Shown in pieces: positions 7,999-15,847 of a stretch of DNA of 17,038 bases. The notes beneath the pieces are model-generated. The model was not told the origin of the DNA and did no database searches. It saw nothing but the letters and a program-made list of their open reading frames with translations. Each line of letters starts with the position of its first letter. Position 1 is the first letter of the stretch. Where the stretch lies: NCBI GenBank assembly GCA_012514775.1, contig JAAYZQ010000471.1:1-17038 (forward strand). Reading direction: 5' to 3'. Source of the DNA: Anaerolineaceae bacterium (GTDB taxonomy: Bacteria > Chloroflexota > Anaerolineae > JAAYZQ01). The position numbers and the translations under genes were made by a program.

Positions 7999-8712
7999 TT
8001 GAGCATCATCGGCCTGGCTTTCCGCATCGCGTACCTACTGAGCCGCCACTTCTGGCTGGCCTGGCCCCTCTCCAGGTGGCTGGGCCTGGCCCTCTTTGTC
8101 CTGGCCCTGTGGGCGGCCAGGTACTGGTGGCCCAACCTGGCGCCCGCCACGGGCTTTTTCCTCGCCTGGCTGGCTTACGTGGCCTTCCTGGCCGTGGCGG
8201 GCCGCAGCCGGTTCCTGCACTTCCGTCCCCGGCCGGGCGCCCAACCCCACACCGACGGCCCGGTTCCGCCCCTGGCCAAGCTGGAGCTGGTGCCGGCCCG
8301 GGCCAGCGGCTGGTTCGCCGTCGAGGGCCAGGGCCAATACTATGTCGACCTCGACGCCGATTTCGAGACGACGGGCACCCGCGAGCACGTCGTCCTGGCC
8401 CGCGTCCACCCCTCCCGCCTCCTGCTCCTGGCCAACTGGCCCTCCTACGAGATCGGCTGGTGGTACATTTTTGTCGAGCCCTCGGCCATCCGCGGCCTGC
8501 GCCTGGGCCACCTGCACTTTGGCCTGAAGCCGCGCCTGGCACTGCGCGTGGACTATTCACTCAAGCTGGAAAAGAAGGAACGGTTGGAGAGCGTCATCCT
8601 GACCTTCCCCGACGCCGTCAACCTGTGCCGCGTCTGGGAAGACCTGGCTCGCGACGCGCCGCCCGATGCGGCCGTCCAAGGAGGAAACCCATGTCGTCAG
8701 CAAGAACTGTAA
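7999..8712 (+). CDS. Two-helix membrane protein of unknown function
   Basis: A 237-residue protein if it starts at the TTG at 7999 (SIIGLAFRIA). The frame opens earlier, at the ATG at 7972, but that codon lies inside the -10 box and so cannot be on the main transcript. Two transmembrane helices are visible, at about residues 26-43 (RWLGLALFVLALWAA) and 50-67 (TGFFLAWLAYVAFLAV). The rest, residues 90-215, is a soluble beta-rich domain (YYVDLDADFETTG ... VVLARVHPSRLLLLANWP ... WWYIFVEP) that may have a PH-like fold and probably faces the cytoplasm. I do not recognise a named family. The end overlaps the next gene by 22 bases, so it is translationally linked to the SRPBCC-PDZ-DinB gene. Confidence 0.7.
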   Translation: MSIIGLAFRIAYLLSRHFWLAWPLSRWLGLALFVLALWAARYWWPNLAPATGFFLAWLAYVAFLAVAGRSRFLHFRPRPGAQPHTDGPVPPLAKLELVPARASGWFAVEGQGQYYVDLDADFETTGTREHVVLARVHPSRLLLLANWPSYEIGWWYIFVEPSAIRGLRLGHLHFGLKPRLALRVDYSLKLEKKERLESVILTFPDAVNLCRVWEDLARDAPPDAAVQGGNPCRQQEL

Positions 8713-9905
8713 CCAGGAACGTCGTCGTCGACGCCACCCCCCAATTGGCCTTTCAAGTGCTCACCGAGACCGGGAACCTGCGCGATTGGTTCTGCGACAC
8801 CGCCTGGAGCGATCCCCGCCCCGGCGGCCGTTACGCCCTCCACTGGGCCCAGGGCTACCACGTGGAGGGACGCTTCCTGGAGATCGATCCGCCGCGCCGC
8901 GCCGTCGTCTCCTGGCACGGCACGGGCGAGCCCGGCGAGACCAGGGTCGCCTTCGAGCTGCAAGAGCAGGACGGCGGGGTCAACGTGCAGGTGGTGCACA
9001 GCGGCTTTGGCCCGGGCAGCGAGTGGGACGAGGCCGTGGCCCAGGCCCGCCGGGGCTGGGACGCCGGGCTGGAGAACCTGAAGTCGACGGTCGAGACAGG
9101 CATCGACCTGCGCACCGCCCGCCAGCCCTTCCTGGGCATCCACCTCGACCTGCTCACGCCCGAGCGTGCCGCCAGGGAGAACATTGCCGCCCAATGGGGC
9201 ATCTATGTCGAGGGCGTGGTGGACGGCAGCGGCGCCCAGGCCGCCGGGCTCGGCCACAGCGACGTCATCGTCTCCCTGGGCGGCATGCCCACCAACAGCT
9301 TTGAGGAGCTGGGCGCGGCCCTTCGCGCCCGGCAGGCAGGCGACAGCGTCGAGGTCGAGCGGGTCCGCGGCCAGGCCCGCGACACGCTGCAGGTCACCCT
9401 GGGTTCCCGCCCCCAGCCGGAGCTGCCCGACAGCGCCCCCGCCCTGGCCGACCGCCTGGCCGAACGGCAGCGAGAGGCCAACGACGCCCTGCGGGCCGTG
9501 CTGGAGAACGTCTCCGACCAGGAAGCTTCCCTCTCGCCGGGCGAGGGCGACTGGTCCGTCCGCGAGGTGCTGGCCCACCTCTCGGAGAACGAGCGCGCCT
9601 TCCAAATGATCCTGAGCAACCTGGCGGTCACCGGCTATCTCGACGGGGGTCCCTTCTATCCCGACGAGATCCCCGGCCGGCTGGAATCCATCCTGATCGT
9701 CGCGCCCACGGTGCAGGGGCTCCTGGACCGCTTCCTGGTCGACGAGGCCGAGTCCGAGGCCTTTGTCCGGCGCCTGCCCGAGACGGCCGTGGCCTACAAG
9801 GCCCGCTTCCGGCGCATCGCCAACCAGGTGCTGGCCCTGCCCGACCACGTCGTGCAGCACGTAGAGCAGATCCGGCAGGCCCTGGCGAGGGTGCGCGACC
9901 GATGA
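8691..9905 (+). CDS. SRPBCC (AHSA1-like)-PDZ-DinB fusion protein
   Basis: A 404-residue cytoplasmic protein with three modules. Residues 8-137 are an AHSA1-type SRPBCC ligand-binding domain (AFQVLTETGNLRDWFCDTAW, PGGRYALHW, GRFLEIDPPRRAVVSWHG, WDAGLENLKSTVE). Residues 146-240 are a PDZ domain (FLGIHLD ... GIYVEGVVDGSGAQAAGLGHSDVIVSLGGMP ... LRARQAGDSVEVERVRG). Residues 251-402 are a DinB-like four-helix bundle with candidate metal ligands H296 (VLAHLSENE), H386 and H390 (DHVVQH). DinB proteins often bind zinc or nickel and act in thiol-linked transfer or stress responses; SRPBCC domains bind hydrophobic ligands. The combination in one chain is unusual to me. The ATG at 8691 follows AAGGAGG with a 7-base gap; the frame upstream to 7917 is the shadow of the previous gene. 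The stop overlaps the next ATG (ATGA). The function is unknown. Confidence 0.88.
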   Translation: MSSARTVTRNVVVDATPQLAFQVLTETGNLRDWFCDTAWSDPRPGGRYALHWAQGYHVEGRFLEIDPPRRAVVSWHGTGEPGETRVAFELQEQDGGVNVQVVHSGFGPGSEWDEAVAQARRGWDAGLENLKSTVETGIDLRTARQPFLGIHLDLLTPERAARENIAAQWGIYVEGVVDGSGAQAAGLGHSDVIVSLGGMPTNSFEELGAALRARQAGDSVEVERVRGQARDTLQVTLGSRPQPELPDSAPALADRLAERQREANDALRAVLENVSDQEASLSPGEGDWSVREVLAHLSENERAFQMILSNLAVTGYLDGGPFYPDEIPGRLESILIVAPTVQGLLDRFLVDEAESEAFVRRLPETAVAYKARFRRIANQVLALPDHVVQHVEQIRQALARVRDR

Positions 9906-12475
9906 GCCCGAGTCCCGAGACCATGCCCCAGGGGCCGGAGGAACCCGCCGCCACGGAGCCGGCGGCCGGCTCCTTTTCCCTGAAGCAGCTCGCCGACATC
10001 GCCCGCTCCCTCGGGCTGCGGGCCGGCGTGGGCCGGCTGATCTATCCCCTACGCCGGCGCTACTACGAGGCACGCTTCCGGCCCGGCGAGGCCGCGCCCC
10101 GCTCCCTGGCGGGCGCGGCGCGCACCCTGCTGTACAGCCCGGATGAGCCGGACGACCGGCCCCTGGGCCGCCTCCTTGACCACCACCTCGACGGCCACCG
10201 GCTGGACCTGGTCTGCGAGAACGGCGCCGTCCGCCTGGAGTTCCTGGCCGCGGGTATCGCCCGCCTGCGCCTCGTGGGCCCCGGCGACCACGCGCCGCCC
10301 TTTTCCTACGCCCTCGACCCTGACGCCCGCCCGGAGCCCCCGCCCGTGGAGCTCGCCGAAAGCGCCGCGGGGCTGGAGGTCCGCACCGCCCTGCTCACCT
10401 GCCGCGTGGCGCGCGATCCGTGCCGCACCAGCTTTTACGACGCCGAGGGCAACCCCCTGGCCGAGGCGGCCGAAGGGCTGGGCTTTCGCGGCCAGGGCGC
10501 CTACTACAGCCATCGCCTGCGCGAGGCGGAGGCCCTCTACGGCCTGGGCGAAAAGGCCTTCGGCCTGAACCTCCGCGGCCTGCGCCTGGAGATGTGGAAC
10601 TGCGATCCGGAGAGCTACGCGCCGGGCCAGGATCCCCTCTACGCCTCCATCCCCATGCTCGTCGCCCTGCGCGACGGCCGGGCTTGCGGCCTCTTTTTCG
10701 ACAACCCGGGCGCTGCCCGCCTGGACCTGGGCCGGGCCCGGGCCGACACGCTGCGCTACGAGGCCGACACGGGCGAGCTGTGCGCCTACGTCATGGCCGG
10801 CCCCGGCATCGCCGACGTCCTGGAACGCTACACCGCCCTCACGGGGCGCATGCCCCTGCCGCCCCGCTGGCTCCTGGGCTACCACCAGAGTCGCTGGAGC
10901 TACTATCCCGAGGACCGGGTGCGCGAGCTGGCCGCCGAGCTACGCGAGCGCCGCATCCCCTGCGACGCCATCCACCTCGACATTCACTACATGGACGGCT
11001 ACCGCGTCTTTACCTGGGACCCGGAGCGCTTTCCCAATCCCGCGGCCTTGCTGGCCGACCTGCGGCGCCAGGGGCTGCGGACGGTGTGCATCGTCGACCC
11101 CGGCGTCAAGGTGGACCCCGGCTATGCCGTCCACGACGAGGGCCTGGCGCGTGACGCCTTCTGCCGCCTGCCCGACGGCAGCCTCTTCCAGGGGCCGGTC
11201 TGGCCGGGCCTGTGCTACTTTCCCGACTTTACCGCGGCCTCTGTCCGCCGGTGGTGGGGCGAGCTGTACCGCCCCCTCCTGGAGGCCGGCGTCTCGGGCT
11301 TCTGGAACGACATGAACGAGCCGGCCATCTTTGGCGGCGGCATGCCCGGCGTCGTACAGCATAGCTACGAGGGCCGGGGTGCGAGCCACGGGGAGGTGCA
11401 CAACGTCTACGGCCTGCAGATGGCCCGCGCCAGCGCCGAGGGGCTGCGGCGGCTGGCCTCCAACGAGCGGATACCCCTCATCAGCCGTTCGGGCTATGCC
11501 GGGCTGCAGCGCCACGCCATGATCTGGACCGGCGACAATCACTCTACGTGGGCCCACCTGCGGCTGGGCGTCAGCATGTGCCTCAACCTGGGCCTCAGCG
11601 GCCTGGCCCTCTGCGGCCCCGACGTGGGCGGCTTTGCCGGCGACTGCGGCGGCGAGCTCCTGGCGCGCTGGACGCAGGTGGGCGCCCTGACGCCCTTTTT
11701 CCGCAACCACGCCGCCCTGGGCACCACCCCGCAAGAGATCTGGCGCTTTGGCGAGCCCTACGAGTCCATCTGCCGGCGCTGGATCGAGCTGCGCTACCGG
11801 CTCTTGCCCTACATCTACACGGCGGCGTGGCAGGCGGCCCGGAGCGGGCTGCCCATGATGCGCCCCCTGGCCCTCGCCTTTCCCGGCGACCTGCGGACCT
11901 ATTCCCTGGACGACCAGTTCCTCCTGGGCGACTCGCTCCTGGCCGCGCCGGTGATGCGGCCCGGCCGGCGAGGGCGCCGCGTCTACCTGCCGGGCGGACC
12001 CTGGTACGACTTCTGGACCGGCCGGCTCCTGGGCGGCGAGGTCGAGGCCGACGCGCCCCTGGAAAGCATGCCCCTCTACGTCCGGGCGGGCACCGTCCTG
12101 CCCATGGGCCCGGTGATGCAGCACACGGGCGAGTGGCCCCCCGAAACCTTGGGACTGCACGTCTATCCCGGCGACGGCGAGAGCTGGCTCTACGACGACG
12201 ACGGCCACAGCACGGACTACCGGGCGGGCCACTTCCAGGTGACCCGCTTTGCCTGCGCCCGCCTGCCCGGGGGCGGCCTGGCCCTGCGCCGGGAGACGGA
12301 GGGCCCCTTTGACCCCGGCTACCGGCGCTTCGAGCTGACCTTCCACGGGCTGGAGGCCTCGCCGGGGCGCGTCCTCCTGGACGGCGAGCCCGTCGAGGCC
12401 GCCTTTGACGCCGGCAGCTCGACGGCCACCCTGACCGTCGACGCCGGCACCTGGAGCACCGTCGAGATCCGCTGA
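9902..12475 (+). CDS. Glycoside hydrolase family 31 (alpha-glucosidase-like)
   Basis: An 857-residue protein without a signal peptide, so probably cytoplasmic. It has the GH31 order: an N-terminal beta domain with LYGLGEKAFGLNLRG (about 212-226), the TIM barrel from PRWLLGYHQSRWSYY (about 321), and DAIHLDIHYMDGYRVFTWD. The nucleophile is D470 in FWNDMNEPA and the acid/base is D545 in IWTGDNHSTW. PFFRNHAALGTTPQEIW near 597 is also typical, and C-terminal beta domains end the protein (YVRAGTVLPMGP, LHVYPGDGES). The family hydrolyses alpha-glycosidic bonds at chain ends, often maltose-like sugars, and some members cleave xylosides or sulfoquinovosides. The KWSRW-like and QxR features of the special subgroups are not clear here, so I would call it an alpha-glucosidase by default. 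It shares an ATGA overlap with the previous gene. No sugar transporter is nearby. Confidence 0.95.
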   Translation: MSPSPETMPQGPEEPAATEPAAGSFSLKQLADIARSLGLRAGVGRLIYPLRRRYYEARFRPGEAAPRSLAGAARTLLYSPDEPDDRPLGRLLDHHLDGHRLDLVCENGAVRLEFLAAGIARLRLVGPGDHAPPFSYALDPDARPEPPPVELAESAAGLEVRTALLTCRVARDPCRTSFYDAEGNPLAEAAEGLGFRGQGAYYSHRLREAEALYGLGEKAFGLNLRGLRLEMWNCDPESYAPGQDPLYASIPMLVALRDGRACGLFFDNPGAARLDLGRARADTLRYEADTGELCAYVMAGPGIADVLERYTALTGRMPLPPRWLLGYHQSRWSYYPEDRVRELAAELRERRIPCDAIHLDIHYMDGYRVFTWDPERFPNPAALLADLRRQGLRTVCIVDPGVKVDPGYAVHDEGLARDAFCRLPDGSLFQGPVWPGLCYFPDFTAASVRRWWGELYRPLLEAGVSGFWNDMNEPAIFGGGMPGVVQHSYEGRGASHGEVHNVYGLQMARASAEGLRRLASNERIPLISRSGYAGLQRHAMIWTGDNHSTWAHLRLGVSMCLNLGLSGLALCGPDVGGFAGDCGGELLARWTQVGALTPFFRNHAALGTTPQEIWRFGEPYESICRRWIELRYRLLPYIYTAAWQAARSGLPMMRPLALAFPGDLRTYSLDDQFLLGDSLLAAPVMRPGRRGRRVYLPGGPWYDFWTGRLLGGEVEADAPLESMPLYVRAGTVLPMGPVMQHTGEWPPETLGLHVYPGDGESWLYDDDGHSTDYRAGHFQVTRFACARLPGGGLALRRETEGPFDPGYRRFELTFHGLEASPGRVLLDGEPVEAAFDAGSSTATLTVDAGTWSTVEIR

Positions 12476-12505
12476 CCCGCCCGACAGGGCAGAAAGGAGA
12501 TCCGT

Positions 12506-12667
12506 ATGAAGGGCGACGACCACCGGCCTGTCCCCTCCGAGGCGCTGGACAACCTGCGCCAGCCCATGCCCCTTGGCCTCAAGCTCAGGCTCCTGGCACG
12601 CAACACCTGGCTCAAAATCCGCAACCGCTCCACCTGTTGCGGCCACCCTGGCGAGCCCGGTTGCTGA
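12506..12667 (+). CDS. 53-residue Cys-rich mini-protein (CCGHPGEPGC tail)
   Basis: A short gene with a near-perfect ribosome site (AAAGGAG seven bases before ATG at 12506) and a TGA at 12665-12667, in the gap between the GH31 and thioesterase genes. The product has a charged, helical middle (LGLKLRLLARNTWLKIRNRS) followed by TCCGHPGEPGC at the C-terminus, with three Cys and one His that could bind a metal ion or an iron-sulfur cluster. I have an impression that small proteins ending in CCGxxGxPGC recur in Chloroflexota and Actinobacteria, but cannot verify it here. The start lies 30 bases after the GH31 stop, so it is probably in that operon. Its function is unknown. Confidence 0.7.
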   Translation: MKGDDHRPVPSEALDNLRQPMPLGLKLRLLARNTWLKIRNRSTCCGHPGEPGC

Positions 12668-12698
12668 CGCGCCGCCAAGAACACCCCGTGAGGGTGCT

Positions 12699-13142
12699 AT
12701 GAACGCCGAGCGCAAGGCCAGGCTGCTGCACATGTTCAACGACGTGGCCCCCATCTCTCGCATGCTGGGCATGCGGCTGTCGTTCACCCCAGAGGGCAAC
12801 GCCGTCGTCGACCTGCCCTACAACCCCGCCCTGAACCACGCCGCGGGCGGGGTCCACGGCGGCGTGTATGCCACCCTCATGGACAGCGCCGGCTGGTTCA
12901 CCGCCGCCGCCGCCCGCAACGAGGACGCCTGGATCGCCACCGCCGAGATGTCCATCCACTTCTTGCAGCCCGTGGCGCGCCGCGCGCTGCGGGCCGTCGG
13001 GCGCCTGATCAAGGAGGGCAAGCGCCAGCACGTGGCCGAGGTACACCTGTACGACGACGCCGGGAACCTCGTCGGGCACGCCACCGGCACCTTTGTCCTC
13101 CTCCCCGGCGTCGCCCTGGAGGGCGGGGAAGCCGGCCGCTGA
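12699..13142 (+). CDS. PaaI-like hotdog-fold acyl-CoA thioesterase
   Basis: A 147-residue cytoplasmic protein with the hotdog signature: N46 and the HGG loop (NHAAGGVHGGVYATLMDSAGW, H53 and D62), then AEMSIHFLQPVARRALRAVGRLIKEGKRQHVAEVHLYDDAGNLVGHATGTFVLL, the typical second half. Relatives hydrolyse aromatic or fatty acyl-CoA thioesters, with the conserved Asp or Glu in the LMD segment acting in catalysis. The ATG at 12699 is preceded by GAGGG at a short distance; the frame is open back to 12573 but that part is a shadow of the mini-protein gene. It is the last gene before a new promoter. No other acyl-CoA gene is adjacent, so its substrate is open. Confidence 0.9.
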   Translation: MNAERKARLLHMFNDVAPISRMLGMRLSFTPEGNAVVDLPYNPALNHAAGGVHGGVYATLMDSAGWFTAAAARNEDAWIATAEMSIHFLQPVARRALRAVGRLIKEGKRQHVAEVHLYDDAGNLVGHATGTFVLLPGVALEGGEAGR

Positions 13143-13147
13143 CAAGA

Positions 13148-13186
13148 TGTACCCGCACTTGTATCCGCGCCCTGTATCTGGATACA
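13148..13186 (+). promoter_or_regulatory. Repeated TGTATC operator in front of the ABC genes
   Basis: TGTACC (13148), TGTATC (13160) and TGTATC (13173) are direct repeats with 12 and 13 base spacing, and GATACA (13181-13186) completes a dyad, TGTATC-TG-GATACA. The block ends directly at the -35 box. This looks like a site for a dimeric regulator, such as a TetR- or MarR-type repressor or an activator. No regulator gene is in the window. Confidence 0.5.
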
Positions 13187-13215
13187 TGGACACCGGGCGC
13201 GCTTTGTGCTATTGT
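13187..13215 (+). promoter_or_regulatory. Promoter of the ABC exporter genes
   Basis: TGGACA (13187-13192), a 17-base spacer and TATTGT (13210-13215). The expected start is near 13222, giving a 74-base leader. The leader contains GGTTCCGGAACC (13249-13260) and a third GGTTCC (13265-13270), which allow two alternative short hairpins just before the ribosome site. Confidence 0.65.
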
Positions 13216-13295
13216 GCATAAAGGAGAACCGGACAGAGCAAGCCTCTCGGTTCCGGAACCTTGCGGTTCCACCCACCCATGCTTGGAGCGGGACA

Positions 13296-14264
13296 ATGGC
13301 CAGGAGCACGAACGGCAATCCAGACATCGTCGAGACCCGAAACTTGACCAAGGAATTCAGCGGCGACGTCGCCGTCAACAACCTCAGCTTCCAGGTGCCG
13401 GCGGGCCAGATCTTTGGCCTCATCGGGCCCAGTGGCTGCGGCAAGACGACCACCGTCCGCCTGCTGACGGGCGTCTACCGCCCCACGTCAGGCGGCTCCC
13501 GGGTGCTGGGCGAGGACCCCCAGCGTTTCTCGCAGACCGCCCGGTCCAGGATCGGCTACATGCTCCAGCACTCGGTCCTCTACCCCGACCTGACCGTGTG
13601 GGAGAACATCAATTTCGCCAGCGCCATCTATGGCATCGGGCCCAGGCGGGGCAAGCAGTTGCGCCGCGCCCTCGAATTCGTGGAGCTGGACGAACACCGC
13701 CACAAGGCCGTGAACAACATCTCGGGCGGCATGAAGCGCCGCCTCAGCCTGGCCGCCACCCTGGCCCACGACCCCGCCCTCCTCTTCCTCGACGAGCCCA
13801 CGGCGGGCGTCGATCCCGTGCTGCGCCGCAAGTTCTGGGACCACTTTGCCCGCTTGCGCGACGAGGGGCGGACGCTCCTCGTCACGACCCAGTACGTCGG
13901 CGAGGCAGCCTATTGCGACCTGGTGGCGGTGATGCAGGACGGCCGGCTGCTCTTCGTGGATACCCCCAGCGGCCTCCGCCTGCAGACCTACGGCGGCGAG
14001 CTGGTCGACCTGCGGGCCACCAGCTACTTTGACCCCGCGGTGTTTGACAGCCTCGTCGCCGTGGAAGGGGTCCGCGACATCAGGCGGGTGGACCCGTCGC
14101 ACCTGCGCCTCGTGGTGGAAGACGCCGGCACCGTCATGCCCCGCCTCATCGAATGGTCCCAGGCCCAGGGGGTCGGCATCCAGTCTGTCGAGGAGTATCA
14201 GCCACCATTCGACGACGTCTTTGTCCACCTCATCGAGCAACAGGGGATTCCCGCCGATGCGTAG
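13296..14264 (+). CDS. ABC transporter ATPase, DrrA-like (ABC-2 type exporter)
   Basis: A 322-residue cytoplasmic ATPase that powers the permease encoded next. Walker A is GPSGCGKTTT (44-53), the Q-loop is YMLQHSVLYPDLTVWENINF (Q91), the signature is ISGGMKRR (142-149), and Walker B is LLFLDEP with E167. The H-loop has Gln instead of His (VTTQYVGEA, Q199), a form also seen in DrrA-type drug exporters. A C-terminal domain of about 110 residues (FDSLVAVEGVRDIRRVD ... EYQPPFDDVFVHL) is usual in this subfamily. The ATG at 13296 has GGAG nine bases upstream; the GTG at 13206 is rejected because it lies in the promoter. The stop overlaps the permease start by 8 bases, so the two are coupled. The substrate (drug, lipid or peptide) cannot be told. 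Confidence 0.95.
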   Translation: MARSTNGNPDIVETRNLTKEFSGDVAVNNLSFQVPAGQIFGLIGPSGCGKTTTVRLLTGVYRPTSGGSRVLGEDPQRFSQTARSRIGYMLQHSVLYPDLTVWENINFASAIYGIGPRRGKQLRRALEFVELDEHRHKAVNNISGGMKRRLSLAATLAHDPALLFLDEPTAGVDPVLRRKFWDHFARLRDEGRTLLVTTQYVGEAAYCDLVAVMQDGRLLFVDTPSGLRLQTYGGELVDLRATSYFDPAVFDSLVAVEGVRDIRRVDPSHLRLVVEDAGTVMPRLIEWSQAQGVGIQSVEEYQPPFDDVFVHLIEQQGIPADA

Positions 14265-15780
14265 CATACTCCGCTTCCTGGTCCGCACCAGCTCGTTCAT
14301 TCGCAAAGAGATCGTCGAGATCCTGCGCCAGCCGCGCCTGCTCATCACCCTGGTCCTCGGCCCGTTCCTGATCCTCCTCCTGTTCGGCCTGGGCTACAGC
14401 TCCAATCCTATCCCAGTGCGGGCCATGTTTGTCATCCCCGAGGACAGCGAGCTGCGAGAGACCATCGAGGTCGAGGGCACGCAGCTTGTACAACAGATGA
14501 TCTTTGAGGGCATCACGCCCAACCAGGAGCTGGCCGAGGCCCGGCTGCGGGCCGGCCTCATCGACCTGGTCATCGTGGTGCCCGGCGACGTGGAAGAAAC
14601 CATCCGCGCCAGCCAGCAGGCGACCTTTACCATCATCCACGACGAGATCGACCCGGTGCGCTCGAACTATATCCAGGCCTTTGCCGGCATTTACGTCAAC
14701 GAGATGAACCGCCGTATGCTCCGCCGGTTCACGGAAGAGGGCCAGACTCAGGCCTCCACCATGCAGCCCGAGATCGCCGAGGCCAGGGAAAGCGCCGCCG
14801 CCATGCGCCGGGCCGTCGAGGCCGAAGACGAGGTCGAGGCGCGCCAGCAACTGGACGAGCTGGAGAGCGACGTGAGCGCCCTGGAGGCAGCCCTCCTGGT
14901 GGGCGGGTTCGTGATGACGCAGCAAGAAGCGGGCGGCGACGCCAACACCACCGAGGGCCAGGACCCGGCGGACATTGTCGCCGACATGCAGGCCAACATC
15001 CAGGAGCTGCGCGAGGGCGAGGGCACCCAGTCGCGCGCCGAAGCCAGCGAAAACCTGGCCGAGATCGAGCAGGACCTGGCGGACCTGGAGACGACCCTCG
15101 TCGAGTTTCAGCGCATCGACGCCAACGTCCTCATCAGCCCCTTCCGCAGCGAGCTGGAGACCATCATGCCCGTGGACATCACCCTGGTCGACTTTTACAC
15201 GCCGGGGGTCATCGTCCTCCTCCTCCAGCACCTGTGCGTCACCTTTGGCGCCCTGTCCATCGTCAGGGAGCATCGCCTGGGCACCATGGAGCTGTTTCGC
15301 GCGGCCCCCCTCTCGGCCTTCGAGGTGCTCCTGGGCAAGACCGTCAGCTACCTGCTCTTTACCGCGCTGCTGGCGGTCGTGGTCGTCGGCCTGCTGTTCG
15401 TCACCCTCGACGTGCCCATGCTCGGCGACTGGGGAGACATGGCCCTGGTCGTCGCCGCGCTCCTGTACACCTCCCTGGGGCTCGGCTTCCTGATCTCGCT
15501 CCTGGCGCGGACGACGAGCCAGGCGGTCCAATACGCCATGCTGGCCCTGCTCATCAGCGTCTTTTTCTCCGGCTTTCTCCTGAGCCTGGACCTTCTCACG
15601 CCGACGGTGCGCCTCGTCTCCTGGCTGGTCCCCGGCACCTATGCCATCGACCTGCTGCAAAACATCATGCTCCGCGGCCGGGACCTCAACCTCGTCTGGA
15701 TCGGCATCCTGGCCGGCATCGGCGTGTTGCTGTTCCTGGTGGACTGGCTCCTGCTGCGCAGGGTGATGGCCCGCATCTAG
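14257..15780 (+). CDS. ABC-2 type permease with long coiled-coil outer loop
   Basis: A 507-residue membrane subunit for the ATPase before it. Helix 1 is at about 29-46 (LITLVLGPFLILLLFGLG). A very large outer region of about 265 residues follows, with an alpha/beta part (50-150) and Glu/Ala/Arg-rich coiled coil at about 155-290 (EARESAAAMRRAVEAE, LDELESDVSALEAALL, NLAEIEQDLADLETTLVEF). Then come five helices near 315-333, 362-384, 394-416, 425-445 and 480-500. The SIVREHRLGTMELFRAAPLSAFEVLLGK segment is the conserved cytoplasmic coupling region of ABC-2 exporters. Such large ectodomains are found in YhgE/Pip-type and MacB-like efflux proteins and may reach across the envelope or hold a partner. 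The ATG at 14257 overlaps the ATPase gene by 8 bases. A strong terminator follows. Confidence 0.92.
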   Translation: MRSILRFLVRTSSFIRKEIVEILRQPRLLITLVLGPFLILLLFGLGYSSNPIPVRAMFVIPEDSELRETIEVEGTQLVQQMIFEGITPNQELAEARLRAGLIDLVIVVPGDVEETIRASQQATFTIIHDEIDPVRSNYIQAFAGIYVNEMNRRMLRRFTEEGQTQASTMQPEIAEARESAAAMRRAVEAEDEVEARQQLDELESDVSALEAALLVGGFVMTQQEAGGDANTTEGQDPADIVADMQANIQELREGEGTQSRAEASENLAEIEQDLADLETTLVEFQRIDANVLISPFRSELETIMPVDITLVDFYTPGVIVLLLQHLCVTFGALSIVREHRLGTMELFRAAPLSAFEVLLGKTVSYLLFTALLAVVVVGLLFVTLDVPMLGDWGDMALVVAALLYTSLGLGFLISLLARTTSQAVQYAMLALLISVFFSGFLLSLDLLTPTVRLVSWLVPGTYAIDLLQNIMLRGRDLNLVWIGILAGIGVLLFLVDWLLLRRVMARI

Positions 15781-15795
15781 CCGCCCATCGGGCCC

Positions 15796-15847
15796 GGGCG
15801 CCGCGACGCTTGCAGCCTGGCAAGCGTCGCGGCGCCCGCTTTTCTTT
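15796..15847 (+). terminator. Strong intrinsic terminator of the ABC genes
   Basis: A perfect 18-bp stem, 15796-15813 with 15820-15837, has a 6-nt loop (AGCCTG) and is followed by GCTTTTCTTT. It ends the ABC operon 16 bases after the permease stop and directly abuts the promoter of the S8 protease gene. Confidence 0.92.

Noticed and set aside
13206..13295. Longer N-terminus for the ABC ATPase from GTG at 13206
   Set aside because: The codon lies within the promoter and the extra 30 residues do not resemble the family; the ATG at 13296 has a good ribosome site.
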